Positions 29,801-37,067 of a stretch of DNA of 64,000 bases are shown here, piece by piece. Made by a program: the position numbers and the translations under genes. The stretch comes from Xanthobacteraceae bacterium (GTDB taxonomy: Bacteria > Pseudomonadota > Alphaproteobacteria > Rhizobiales > Xanthobacteraceae): the NCBI GenBank assembly GCA_023954195.1, contig JAMLIK010000001.1, positions 1,352,628 to 1,416,627 of the forward strand. Reading direction: 5' to 3'. The number at the start of each line of letters is the position of its first letter. Within the stretch, counting starts at the first letter, position 1. The notes below the pieces were generated by a model, which was not told the DNA's origin, did no database searches, and saw only the letters and a list, made by a program, of their open reading frames with translations.

Positions 29801-31429
29801 GGTGACGTTGCCGGCCTTGTCGGCGACGCTGACCTCCAGCGTGTGCTGGCCCTCATCGAGCGCGGAGGCGTCGAAGGTGCCGCTATAGTCGCCGAGCCCC
29901 CCCGATATCGCCGGCGTCTGCACCGTGGCGTGCCCGACCGCCGCGCCGTCGACCTTGAACGTCACGGTGCCGCCGATCTCGTCGGAGATGCCATTGACCA
30001 CGCTGGCATGAAGCTGCGCGGCGTTGATGTTGCCGGTGTCGTTGAGGTTGAGCGTCAACGTCGGCGGCGTCGAATCGAACAGCACGTTGTGCCTGGCGCT
30101 GACGGTGAGGCCGGCGTCGTCGATCGCGTCCACGAGGAAGCCGCGTGAGCCGTCGGCGACGCCGTTCGTCGCGATCGTCAGGCTCCAGCTTCCGTCGGCG
30201 GCCGTCGTGGTGGCGGCGGTGGCGCCGCTCGGCGACGTGACGGTGATCTTGATGCCCGGACCGTTCGACGTGCCGATCGCCCGCACGGGCAGAAGCTCCT
30301 CCGCCGCATTGATGCGGTCGTCGCCCGAGACGCTCGTGACGCCGATCGTGGGCTCTATGAAATGCACCTGGTAGACGTCGAGGCGGGTATCCGCGTCGGC
30401 CGGCAGCAATGCGTCGCTCGTGGCGAAGGTGAGCGTCAGCCCATCGGCGCTGAAGCTGACGCTGCGTTCATGGTATACGTCATGCGTGGCGGCGTGCGCG
30501 CCCCCCGGCACCCGCGCCACCGCTCCGGAGGCGATGTCCTTGACGACCAGCCCCCCCGCCGCGCTTTGCCCTGCGACGAGGTTCGTGGCTTCCGTGTTGA
30601 ACGCCACGCGGCCGCCGTCCGGCGAGATGTAGGGATCGAAGCTGCGCGCATTGCCAATCGCGCCGGACGCCGAGGTCGAGACCAGCGTGACGCTGCCGGT
30701 CTCGAAGTCCTTGAGGTAGACGTCGCTCTTGCCGTTGGTGTCCGCCGCCGCCAGCGCCTCGTCCGTCGCGAAGACCGCGTAGCGGCCATCCGCCGACAGG
30801 CTCGCAGTGCCGCCCCTCACATGGCCGATAAGATCGAGCGCGCCGGTCTCGACATTGGCGCGATAGAGGGTGTCGCCGTCGCCCACTTGGTTGGGGCCGA
30901 CGATGACGTAGTGGCCGTCCTTCGAGATATCGTAGGGCTCGCCGTGCTCGAATATCCGCTTGACGACGCCGGTTTGCCTGTCGACGATAAAGCTGTCGTA
31001 GTCATTGTTCGTATCGCCGGCGACGAGGTCCGCGGCGCGGCTGTGGAACGCGACATACCGCCCGTTCCCCGAGATCAGCGCATCGGTCGTGACCCGGTTG
31101 GCGTCGGCGCTGGGCGCGACGATCTGCACCTGTCCCGTTTCCCTGTCCCAGACATAAATTTCCTGCTGGTCGGCAATTCTCCCGGCCGGCGTCACGATAT
31201 AGGCGACGTAACGGCCGTCCGACGACACGCTGGCGGAATCCAGATTGCCTCCCGCCGCCTCGTCATAGACGACCGTGCCGGTGTTGCCCGTCAGGTCGAC
31301 CAGGACGAGGCGTTGGTCGGACGAATTCTGGTCCGCGACGAGGACAAACCTGCCGCCTTCCGACGCGCCCCATGAAAAAGCCGCGTCCGCCGAAAAGGGC
31401 GATACCAGTTGCGTGGTGACGTTGCTCAT
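26864..31429 (-). CDS. Giant type I-secreted protein with beta-propeller and Ig-like domains and RTX tail (RTX array copy 5)
   Basis: The 1521-residue product starts at an ATG after GGAGGAGGG. Two blocks (about 1-370 and 680-1120) contain PD40/TolB-type propeller blades: LSADGRYAVFATD, ISPDGGRVAFNTE, ISADGRYVLFSS, ISPDGRYVIFYS, FSADGRYVTFATD and others. Each is followed by a strand such as GDTNGFNDVFLRRL. Between and after them are Ig-like domains (about 375-650 and 1130-1270) with TPPTLTLNLND and DTTPPQVVIKSI starts. A single RTX block precedes the tail cassette, residues 1309-1521 (26864-27505). This tail carries an insertion (SAYRTGGVHQY) and a changed stretch (LGVPDAANYTADGHN) absent from the other copies. 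Binding of a large ligand or matrix polymer is plausible but unproven. Confidence 0.87.
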   Translation of the reverse strand: MSNVTTQLVSPFSADAAFSWGASEGGRFVLVADQNSSDQRLVLVDLTGNTGTVVYDEAAGGNLDSASVSSDGRYVAYIVTPAGRIADQQEIYVWDRETGQVQIVAPSADANRVTTDALISGNGRYVAFHSRAADLVAGDTNNDYDSFIVDRQTGVVKRIFEHGEPYDISKDGHYVIVGPNQVGDGDTLYRANVETGALDLIGHVRGGTASLSADGRYAVFATDEALAAADTNGKSDVYLKDFETGSVTLVSTSASGAIGNARSFDPYISPDGGRVAFNTEATNLVAGQSAAGGLVVKDIASGAVARVPGGAHAATHDVYHERSVSFSADGLTLTFATSDALLPADADTRLDVYQVHFIEPTIGVTSVSGDDRINAAEELLPVRAIGTSNGPGIKITVTSPSGATAATTTAADGSWSLTIATNGVADGSRGFLVDAIDDAGLTVSARHNVLFDSTPPTLTLNLNDTGNINAAQLHASVVNGISDEIGGTVTFKVDGAAVGHATVQTPAISGGLGDYSGTFDASALDEGQHTLEVSVADKAGNVTTRDIFFDVDTTPPQVVIKSIADDNVVSATEVDGLVPVVGTSDEIGGTVIISANDIERGSAVVQRDGTWRADVPLAGPAGEMTVVATVEDHAGNVGSGSKDAWVDTNVVRVSVGSDGEEAQTVPGQFTPVGFTAPSISADGRYVLFSSTGYTSLTRGEPGSENDENQYYVTLMKDLQTGELTTFDFNAEVGAQISADGQHIVYAEFDRASEGHIFKVLDLVTGAVAPVNTSASGEADDNPPYPYFAYPQISADGRTVVFSSGGSNLVDGLSPTKLPAPFDTVERHRVFVKDMETGEVKLVSSPDVFDGQRYDIMLHSALGGGRYVAFASLVPAGANDTNGEFDVFVGDTETGAITLISATPSGAAGNGRSIQPEISPDGRYVIFYSLATDLVANGGPGVYVRDTTTGTTTVLVTSPDGILPQQFNYVGAGLSPNFSFSADGRYVTFATDRSMVPADLGPDLDVYVADLQTHTVRLVSGGLGQVADLDGWATGALTPDARYAVFNSLASDLVAGDTNGFNDVFLRRLVPQTLTLDPVAGDDRIVTSEVSDALPVGGASGVIGGKVTVRLDRAAVASATVAEDGTWGTTLDVLLLARGDHALTATVVDELGFTSSDGTTLAVDADPLPAITVYNHAGSIVGGKAPAGAAVELFDGGQSLGTASAIPGGDWAMAIDPLAEGAHLLAAVYTLPGELPSQRSVAVGVTVTGASAIVDGAGAGEYFVGAAGNDALHGFVGVDTLIGGGGNDVLDGGANPEVRDGNGTVIGGQGDILLGGAGDDTYYVDSSLDVVDEDVTFPGFGHGGADTIISTANWYWDLYSVGEIDRIPEDASDPDGVGVTFVGGIFDNTLIGHSGTDILFGRGGNDTYIPGDGVDWISLSTLGVPDAANYTADGHNTIVATPRASGANSYDIMFEFDPARDKVDVSAYRTGGVHQYASGADLLALAVDDGLGSSYIALGDGLDYLYFVGLTRDQLLANDFVV

Positions 31430-31622
31430 TGCGCCAGACCCTCCTCCCGGCGCACGGCGCGCCAGGTCTGTTCACGCACCGGGCCGCCCTCGATATGGGT
31501 CGTGATGGCCCTGCGCATTGTCCATCCCCTTCGGGTCAGTTCCGCCAGGCGATCCAGGCGCGACGCCATGACATCCCTCGCCGAATACGTGCCGGCCCCG
31601 TCGAGGAAACGCCGCGGCCCGC
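31430..31622. other. Spacer upstream of RTX copy 5
   Basis: These 193 bp lie between copy 6 and copy 5, both on the minus strand. They hold the GGAGGAGGG ribosome site of copy 5 and probably its promoter. No RNA gene, repeat or convincing promoter pair was found. Confidence 0.4.
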
Positions 31623-34600
31623 TCACACCACGAAGTCGCTCGCCAGCAGGTGGTCCTTGGTGAGGCCGACGAAGTAGAGGTAATCGAGCCCGTCGCCGAG
31701 CGCGATGTAGCTGTTGCCCGCGCCGTCATCCACCGCCTGGGAGAGCAGGTCTTCGCCCGAGGCGTACTGGTGGTAGGCCGAGACGTCCACCTTGTCCCTG
31801 GCGGGATCGAACTCGAACATGATGTCGTAGGAATTCGCCCCGCTGACGCGTGGCGTGGCGACGATGGTGTTGTGACCGTCGACGCCGGCATAGGCGTTCT
31901 GGTCGGTGAGCCCGAGGGTGGACAGCGAGATCCAATCGACGCCGTCGCCGGGAATGTAGGTGTCGTTGCCGCCGCGCCCGAACAGGATGTCGGTGCCGGA
32001 ATGGCCGATCAGCACGTTGTCGAAGACACCGCCGACGAAGGTGACGCCAGCGTGATCCGGATCGGAGGCGTCCTCCGAAATGCGATCGACTTCGCCGACG
32101 CTTTCGACATCCCAGTACCAGTTGGCGGTGGAGATGATGGTGTCGGTGCCGCCCCAGCCGGCGTCGGGGAAGACAAACCCCTCATCGACGAGGTCGAGGA
32201 AGGAATCGACGTGATAGGTGTCGTCACCCGCCCCGCCGAGCATGATGTCGCCCTGGTTGTCGGGGTTGGCGCCGCCGTCGAGGTCGTCGCTGCCGGTGTT
32301 GCCGACCAGCGTGTCGAAGCCTGAGCCGCCCGAGAGGTGGTCGTCGCCGGCGCCGCCCGTGAGGCCGTCGTTGCCCGCGCCGCCGACCAGCGTGTCGTTC
32401 TGACTCGAACCGGCCAGCGTGTCGTCGCCGGCCGTGCCGGTGATGGTGATGGTGTCCTCGCCGGCGGTCCAGTGCGAGAAGTTGATGTTCGACAGATTGA
32501 CGCTGCCGCCGGTGATCAACAGCGCGTCCGCCGCCCCGTCGAGACCGCTGATCGTGCCGTTCGCGAAGTTCGTCGTTCCGGTGAGCGACAGCGAATGACC
32601 GTTGAGAGCGAGCGTGGCGAAGCCCGAATCCAAGGTGAAGGCGCCGCTATAGGTCAGGTCAACCCCCAGCGTCGTCGTTCCCCCGTAGATGCCGCCGTCG
32701 AGCACCAGATTGGCGACCGTGACGTCGCCGGTATCGATCGTGGTGGACGCGCCGCTGCCGAAAACCAGCGTCCCCGCGCCCGACACCGTTCCGTCGAGAG
32801 TCGAGGAGCCGTGCAGGATCAGCGTCGCGTCGGAGCCGACCGACAGCGTGCCGTCGTTGTTGAACGTCGCGCCGAAGTCGCTCTGGCCGGCGCCGTCGAC
32901 GGCGAATGTGCCGTTATTGGTGATCGTGGCGCCGTCGCCGGTGCCGTTGATGAAGCCCGCCTCGGCGATCGTGTAGGTATGGCCTGCGTCGTTGAGCAGC
33001 GTGCCGTTCAGGAAGACGTTGCCGTCCTGCGTCACCGTTCCCGAATTCCGCAACGTCATGGGCGTTTCGGCGCCGTAGCTGGTGCCGAGCGAGATGTTGT
33101 GCCCGATCGTCGCCGAGCCGGTGACCCGGAGCGTGCCGGCGCCGTCGACCTGGTTCCCCAGCAGCGAATTTCCCTCGCCGGACAATGTCAGCGTGTGGCC
33201 GTTCAGAAACAGGGTGTCGAACGCGCCGGCGAAGGCCAGCACGCCGGCATAGACGAGGTCGTTGCCGAGCGTGACGCCGGCGCCGCCGTTGCCGCCTTGC
33301 AGAGACAGTTGGGAGACCGTGACGTTCGTGGTGTTGATCGTCGCGTCGGCGGCGAAGCCGAATACCAGGCTGCCCGCGCCGGACAGCGTGCCGCCGATGG
33401 CCTGGGTGCCGCCGTTCAGGACAAGAGTGGCGCCCGAGGCCACGGAAATCGTGCCGGTACTGGCAAGCGCGCCGGAAATCGTGCTGGTGCCGGCGGCCGT
33501 ATCCGAGAGCATGCCGTTGTTGGTGACGGACGAGCCGGTGCCGCCGAGGATGATATTACTCGCGGTGGTGATCGCGTAGGTGCGCCCCGCGTCGTTCAGC
33601 AGCGTGCCGTTCAGATTAAGAGTACCGGTCTGCGTGATCGCGCCGGAGTTCTGGAGCGTCAGCGCGGCTCCGGTGAAATTGGGGCCGCCGCCGGTGAAAT
33701 TGTTGGTGACGGTCGCCTCGCCGGTGACCTTGATCGTCCCGTCGACGGCGTTGTTGCTTGAGAGCGTGTTGGCGGAGCCGGACAGCGTTAGCGTATGGCC
33801 GTTGAGATCGAGCGTGTCGAACTGGTTGTCGAACGAGAAGACGCCGGCATAGGTCAGATTGTTGCCGAGCGTCACGGTGGATCCGCCATTGCCGCCATTG
33901 AGCGCAAGCTGGGCGACCGTGACCAGGGTGGAATTGAGCGCCGTGGTTCCAGTGCCGAGCACCAGCTTGCCCGCGCCCGCGAGCGTCCCGCCGAGGGTGT
34001 TGGCCGAGGAGGCTCCGAGGCCGAGAGAGAGCGTGTCGCCGGCGTCGACGGTCAGCGTTCCGGCGTTGGTGAAAGCCGCGTTGACCGTGACCGACGTGGC
34101 GGAGGCGCGCAGCGTCCCGGCGTTGTGGACGACCGAATGAGCCGCGCCGTTGCCCAGGCTGACGGATCCGTCGATCGTGTACTGAGATCCCGAATCGATC
34201 CGGATGGTGCCGTCGGTCGAGGCGTCTCCCAGGACGACGCTCAGGTGTTGTAGCGCGGTCGATCCGCTGGCGTATTCGATGGTCGCGCCGCCCTTGACAG
34301 TGAGGTTGCCGTAACCGGACGAGCCTTCGACCGCCGATCCGGTCACCCGCAGCGTTCCGGGACCTGTGACCGTTCCGTCGAGATTCGCGTTGCCGGAAAG
34401 CGTGAAGGTGTGGTTGTTGAGATTGAGAACGGCATGATTTCCGCTGGTGTCCGCGAGCGTGAAGTCGTGCGCGTACGAAAGATCGGCATTGACGTTTGTC
34501 GTCGATACCGTGCCGTTTAGCAGGACGCCGAGAGTCAGGCTGTCGATGGCGAGATTGGCGCCGGCATTGAAGTTGAACGTGCCGACCGTGAAGACCACGC

Positions 34601-34976
34601 CGCCGGCTCCGGAAATCGTGCCGGCGAAATCGCCGCCATGGATTTGCAGGATCCCCGCATTAATATTGAGCGCGGCGCCGTTCGCGACGTTGATTGTCGT
34701 CGCGTTCCCCTCGCCCCCGTCGGCGACCGTCAGCGAGCCGCCCGTGATGTCGATGAGGTAGTTCTCGGCGCCGTTCAGCGAATTGATCGTGCTGGTGCCG
34801 TTGTAGGTGATCGTGTAAGGCGTGCCCACGCCGCTGATGTCGGTGATCTGGACATCCTCGTTCGCGGTCGGGACATAGTGGACGGTCGGTGGCGGCGGGG
34901 TTGGATTCGGCTCGTCCCACGAGCTGGCGTTAAACCAATTGCCTGAACCGGTATTCCATGAGGCTGTGGTGGACAT
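31623..34976 (-). CDS. Type I-secreted passenger-repeat protein with RTX tail (RTX array copy 6)
   Basis: The 1117-residue product starts at an ATG preceded by GCGGAGA. The first ~860 residues are autotransporter-passenger-like repeats rich in threonine, glycine and asparagine. The recurring pattern is LNGTLLNDAG-, GTLSGAGSLVFG-, LNGHTLTLSG- and VTVSQLSLQGGNGG-, about 85-110 residues per unit. Such repeats form long beta-helices. An RTX block (GGAGNDGLTGGAGDDHLSGG) leads to the shared tail cassette, residues 909-1117 (31623-32252). The repeat wording differs from copy 2, so the two heads are not recent duplicates. A TGGTATAAT extended -10 lies about 72 bp upstream. Adhesive or structural function is inferred. 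Confidence 0.86.
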   Translation of the reverse strand: MSTTASWNTGSGNWFNASSWDEPNPTPPPPTVHYVPTANEDVQITDISGVGTPYTITYNGTSTINSLNGAENYLIDITGGSLTVADGGEGNATTINVANGAALNINAGILQIHGGDFAGTISGAGGVVFTVGTFNFNAGANLAIDSLTLGVLLNGTVSTTNVNADLSYAHDFTLADTSGNHAVLNLNNHTFTLSGNANLDGTVTGPGTLRVTGSAVEGSSGYGNLTVKGGATIEYASGSTALQHLSVVLGDASTDGTIRIDSGSQYTIDGSVSLGNGAAHSVVHNAGTLRASATSVTVNAAFTNAGTLTVDAGDTLSLGLGASSANTLGGTLAGAGKLVLGTGTTALNSTLVTVAQLALNGGNGGSTVTLGNNLTYAGVFSFDNQFDTLDLNGHTLTLSGSANTLSSNNAVDGTIKVTGEATVTNNFTGGGPNFTGAALTLQNSGAITQTGTLNLNGTLLNDAGRTYAITTASNIILGGTGSSVTNNGMLSDTAAGTSTISGALASTGTISVASGATLVLNGGTQAIGGTLSGAGSLVFGFAADATINTTNVTVSQLSLQGGNGGAGVTLGNDLVYAGVLAFAGAFDTLFLNGHTLTLSGEGNSLLGNQVDGAGTLRVTGSATIGHNISLGTSYGAETPMTLRNSGTVTQDGNVFLNGTLLNDAGHTYTIAEAGFINGTGDGATITNNGTFAVDGAGQSDFGATFNNDGTLSVGSDATLILHGSSTLDGTVSGAGTLVFGSGASTTIDTGDVTVANLVLDGGIYGGTTTLGVDLTYSGAFTLDSGFATLALNGHSLSLTGTTNFANGTISGLDGAADALLITGGSVNLSNINFSHWTAGEDTITITGTAGDDTLAGSSQNDTLVGGAGNDGLTGGAGDDHLSGGSGFDTLVGNTGSDDLDGGANPDNQGDIMLGGAGDDTYHVDSFLDLVDEGFVFPDAGWGGTDTIISTANWYWDVESVGEVDRISEDASDPDHAGVTFVGGVFDNVLIGHSGTDILFGRGGNDTYIPGDGVDWISLSTLGLTDQNAYAGVDGHNTIVATPRVSGANSYDIMFEFDPARDKVDVSAYHQYASGEDLLSQAVDDGAGNSYIALGDGLDYLYFVGLTKDHLLASDFVV

Positions 34977-35047
34977 GGAAATGTTTCTCCGCTTCGAAAT
35001 TGAAAAATAACGAATGAAACGCGGAACGCTCTGATCGGAGACTGCAA

Positions 35048-35056
35048 ATTATACCA
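35048..35056 (-). promoter_or_regulatory. Extended -10 element upstream of RTX copy 6
   Basis: On the minus strand TGGTATAAT is a perfect extended -10 box, 72 bp before the start codon at 34976 and just downstream of the broken copy's stop. No good -35 hexamer is at the right distance, as is common with extended -10 promoters. Confidence 0.4.
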
Positions 35057-35072
35057 CGAAAGAGGCTATTAC

Positions 35073-35461
35073 TTACACCACGAAGTCGCCGGCCAGCACA
35101 CGGTCCTTGGTGAGGCCGACGAAATAGAGAAAATTGAGCCCGTCGCCGAGCGCGAGGTAGCTGCTGCCGAGGCCGTCATCCACGGCATGCGAAAGCAGGC
35201 CGGCGCCCGCGGCGTACTGGTGGTAGGCCGAGACGTCCGCCTTGTCCTTGGCGGGATCGAACTCGAACATGATGTCGTAAGAGATCGCCCCGCTGGTGCG
35301 GGATCGAGATTGCCGCCCATGTAGACGATATCGTCGCCGCCGCTGACGACATCCTTGCCCGTGGTAATGCCCGTGACTTCGTTGTAGCCGGAGAGAACTG
35401 TCGCGCCATCGCCGGCCATGTGGATGAAGTCGTCGCCGGGCGTTCCGTTGACGGTGGCCAT
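35073..35461 (-). pseudogene. Broken RTX gene (array copy 7)
   Basis: It starts normally, with GGGAGAGGGA before the ATG at 35461, and encodes about 54 residues of RTX-like sequence (MATVNGTPGDDFIHMAGDG to GGDDIVYMGGNLDP). The sequence then joins, near 35301, to the last 75 residues of the tail cassette (SGAISYDIMFEFDPAKDK to VLAGDFVV) in a different reading frame. Read from its own start the tail is translated as unrelated sequence and runs to 35069. The body of the gene and two thirds of the cassette are deleted. The remaining tail has extra changes (DKADVSAY, YAAGAGLLSH), consistent with relaxed selection. It caps the array. Confidence 0.82.
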
Positions 35462-35930
35462 GGTCGCATCCCTCTCCCACCAGGGGTGGCGATGTTATAC
35501 TATCTTGAATCAAACCGCCACGACGACCGGCGGCCGCCTTCCTTTTCCGGTTCCACCCGCGCAGCGGAATACCGAACCCCGGTCCCGGCAAATCAAAAGA
35601 CGGTGATTTATGCGCGTTCGAAGATGAAGGGCGGGCGCGCCGATGGCGGCAAGGAAGTACCCGGCATGTCGCCGCCTTCGCGGCCGACATTCGCGCACGA
35701 TGCACGCCTCGCGCTGCAAGGGCATGCGCGTCCGCGCGGAAGCCGGCTCGACGCCGCGCGGGCGGCGGGCGCGAGCACGATCCTGTTCACGCGCCATCGC
35801 CGTGCGGCCGGTCTGGCACGCACGGCGGGCGATCATCGGAGTGACTACGTCGCGCCGCCGGCGCGACGCCGGAACATGATTCAAGCGCGATCGATCGCGG
35901 CTGAAACGATACGGCGCGCAAGTCCGTGCG
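35462..35930. other. Gene-free spacer between the RTX array and the second acyl-CoA operon
   Basis: I find no convincing gene in these 469 bp; the open frames are arginine-rich and have no ribosome sites. Bases 35491-35506 hold the ATAGTATAACAT element (minus strand) shared with RTX copy 1. No terminator-like hairpin with a T-run is seen. Confidence 0.5.
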
Positions 35931-37052
35931 TCAGGAGGTTGCCCCTTCCGTTCGGCACAGCAAGCCCGCGCCATTCAGCGCCGCCATCATCTCGCGATGG
36001 CCGAACGCCGCGGCCGGCGAGGCGAAGCCGGTCTGCCGCTGCCGGCCCTTGAGCAACATCTCCGCGCCGAACGCGCCGAGCAACCCGGTTTGCAGATAGG
36101 GCGACGTGCCATAGAAAACCATGTTGCGCCCGATCAGCCGCCCGCGCGCGCGGCACGAGGTGATGAAGCGGTTGACGTCCTCGATCTCGCGCGGCGGGGT
36201 CTGGGCCACCTCGCGTCCCCAGGCATTGGTGAGATCCTCCGCCTCCTGCTCCGACAATCCCGGCTTCAGCCGTACGAACTCCGCCATCTTGCCCATCACC
36301 CAATCGACCAGCGGCGTGTTCGGGAAGGCGACGCAGACGCGGACGTTGCGGACCCGCGGATCGCGCTCGTACCAGATCGGCTCGCAGCCGCCGCCCCACG
36401 GCAGGCCACGCAGGATTTCATGCGTATGCGGCACGCTGACCTGGATCGAGGCGGCTTCCGGCCATGTCTCCAGCGCCTGGTTGGCGAGGATATATTGCGG
36501 CTTCGTGCACATGCGCAGGAACGACAGCGTCGATGCGATGGTGGGCGCGCCGTTCGGCGCGTACACCACGTCGAAGGAATCGACGCCGGGCGTTTCCAGC
36601 AACGTCTCGATGACGAGTTGTCCCGCCGTCCACATGTAGGAATTCGCCGGGCACAGCAGCAGCTTCTTGTCCTTGAATGCGGCGGCGTAATGCTCGCGCA
36701 AAAACATCACCCAGTCCTGTTCGCCGGTCGTATCGAGATAGTGACAGCCTTCGGCCAGCGCCGCCTGCACCACCGGCTCGCCAAGCTGCATGAAAGGGCC
36801 GACGACGTTGACGACCACGGTGCGCCCCTTGAAGGCGGCCCGCAGCGCCTCGACCTGATGCTCGACCGCCTGAATCTCGTAGTTGCCGGCCTTGAGATCC
36901 GGCACCGTCGCCATCTCGGCCTCCAACCGCTCGCGGCTGCGGCCGGCGGCGATGAAGGGAATGCCTTCCCGGCCGAGAAACTCCGCGATCAGCTTGCCCG
37001 TATAGCCGCTCGCGCCATAGACGATGACTTTGGCTTTATCCGACACATCCAT
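35931..37052 (-). CDS. Saccharopine dehydrogenase-like NAD(P)-binding protein
   Basis: The 373-residue protein opens with a Rossmann fold: VIVYGASGYTGKLIAEFLG at residues 9-27 and AAGRSRERLEAEM at about 36-48, the pattern of saccharopine-dehydrogenase-like and trans-acting enoyl reductase-like proteins. VVNVVGPFMQLGEPVVQAA and CHYLDTTGEQDWV follow as in that family. In lipid and acyl-CoA operons such proteins act as reductases on lipid substrates rather than in lysine metabolism; that is inference here. It is the last gene of a four-gene operon, 15 bp after the acyl-CoA synthetase gene. Confidence 0.82.
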   Translation of the reverse strand: MDVSDKAKVIVYGASGYTGKLIAEFLGREGIPFIAAGRSRERLEAEMATVPDLKAGNYEIQAVEHQVEALRAAFKGRTVVVNVVGPFMQLGEPVVQAALAEGCHYLDTTGEQDWVMFLREHYAAAFKDKKLLLCPANSYMWTAGQLVIETLLETPGVDSFDVVYAPNGAPTIASTLSFLRMCTKPQYILANQALETWPEAASIQVSVPHTHEILRGLPWGGGCEPIWYERDPRVRNVRVCVAFPNTPLVDWVMGKMAEFVRLKPGLSEQEAEDLTNAWGREVAQTPPREIEDVNRFITSCRARGRLIGRNMVFYGTSPYLQTGLLGAFGAEMLLKGRQRQTGFASPAAAFGHREMMAALNGAGLLCRTEGATS

Positions 37053-37067
37053 TCTCCATGGTTACTG

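Noticed and set aside
35510-35974. 154-codon minus-strand frame in the spacer after the RTX array
   Set aside because: Arginine- and proline-rich, no ribosome site, overlaps the end of the saccharopine-dehydrogenase-like gene in another frame.
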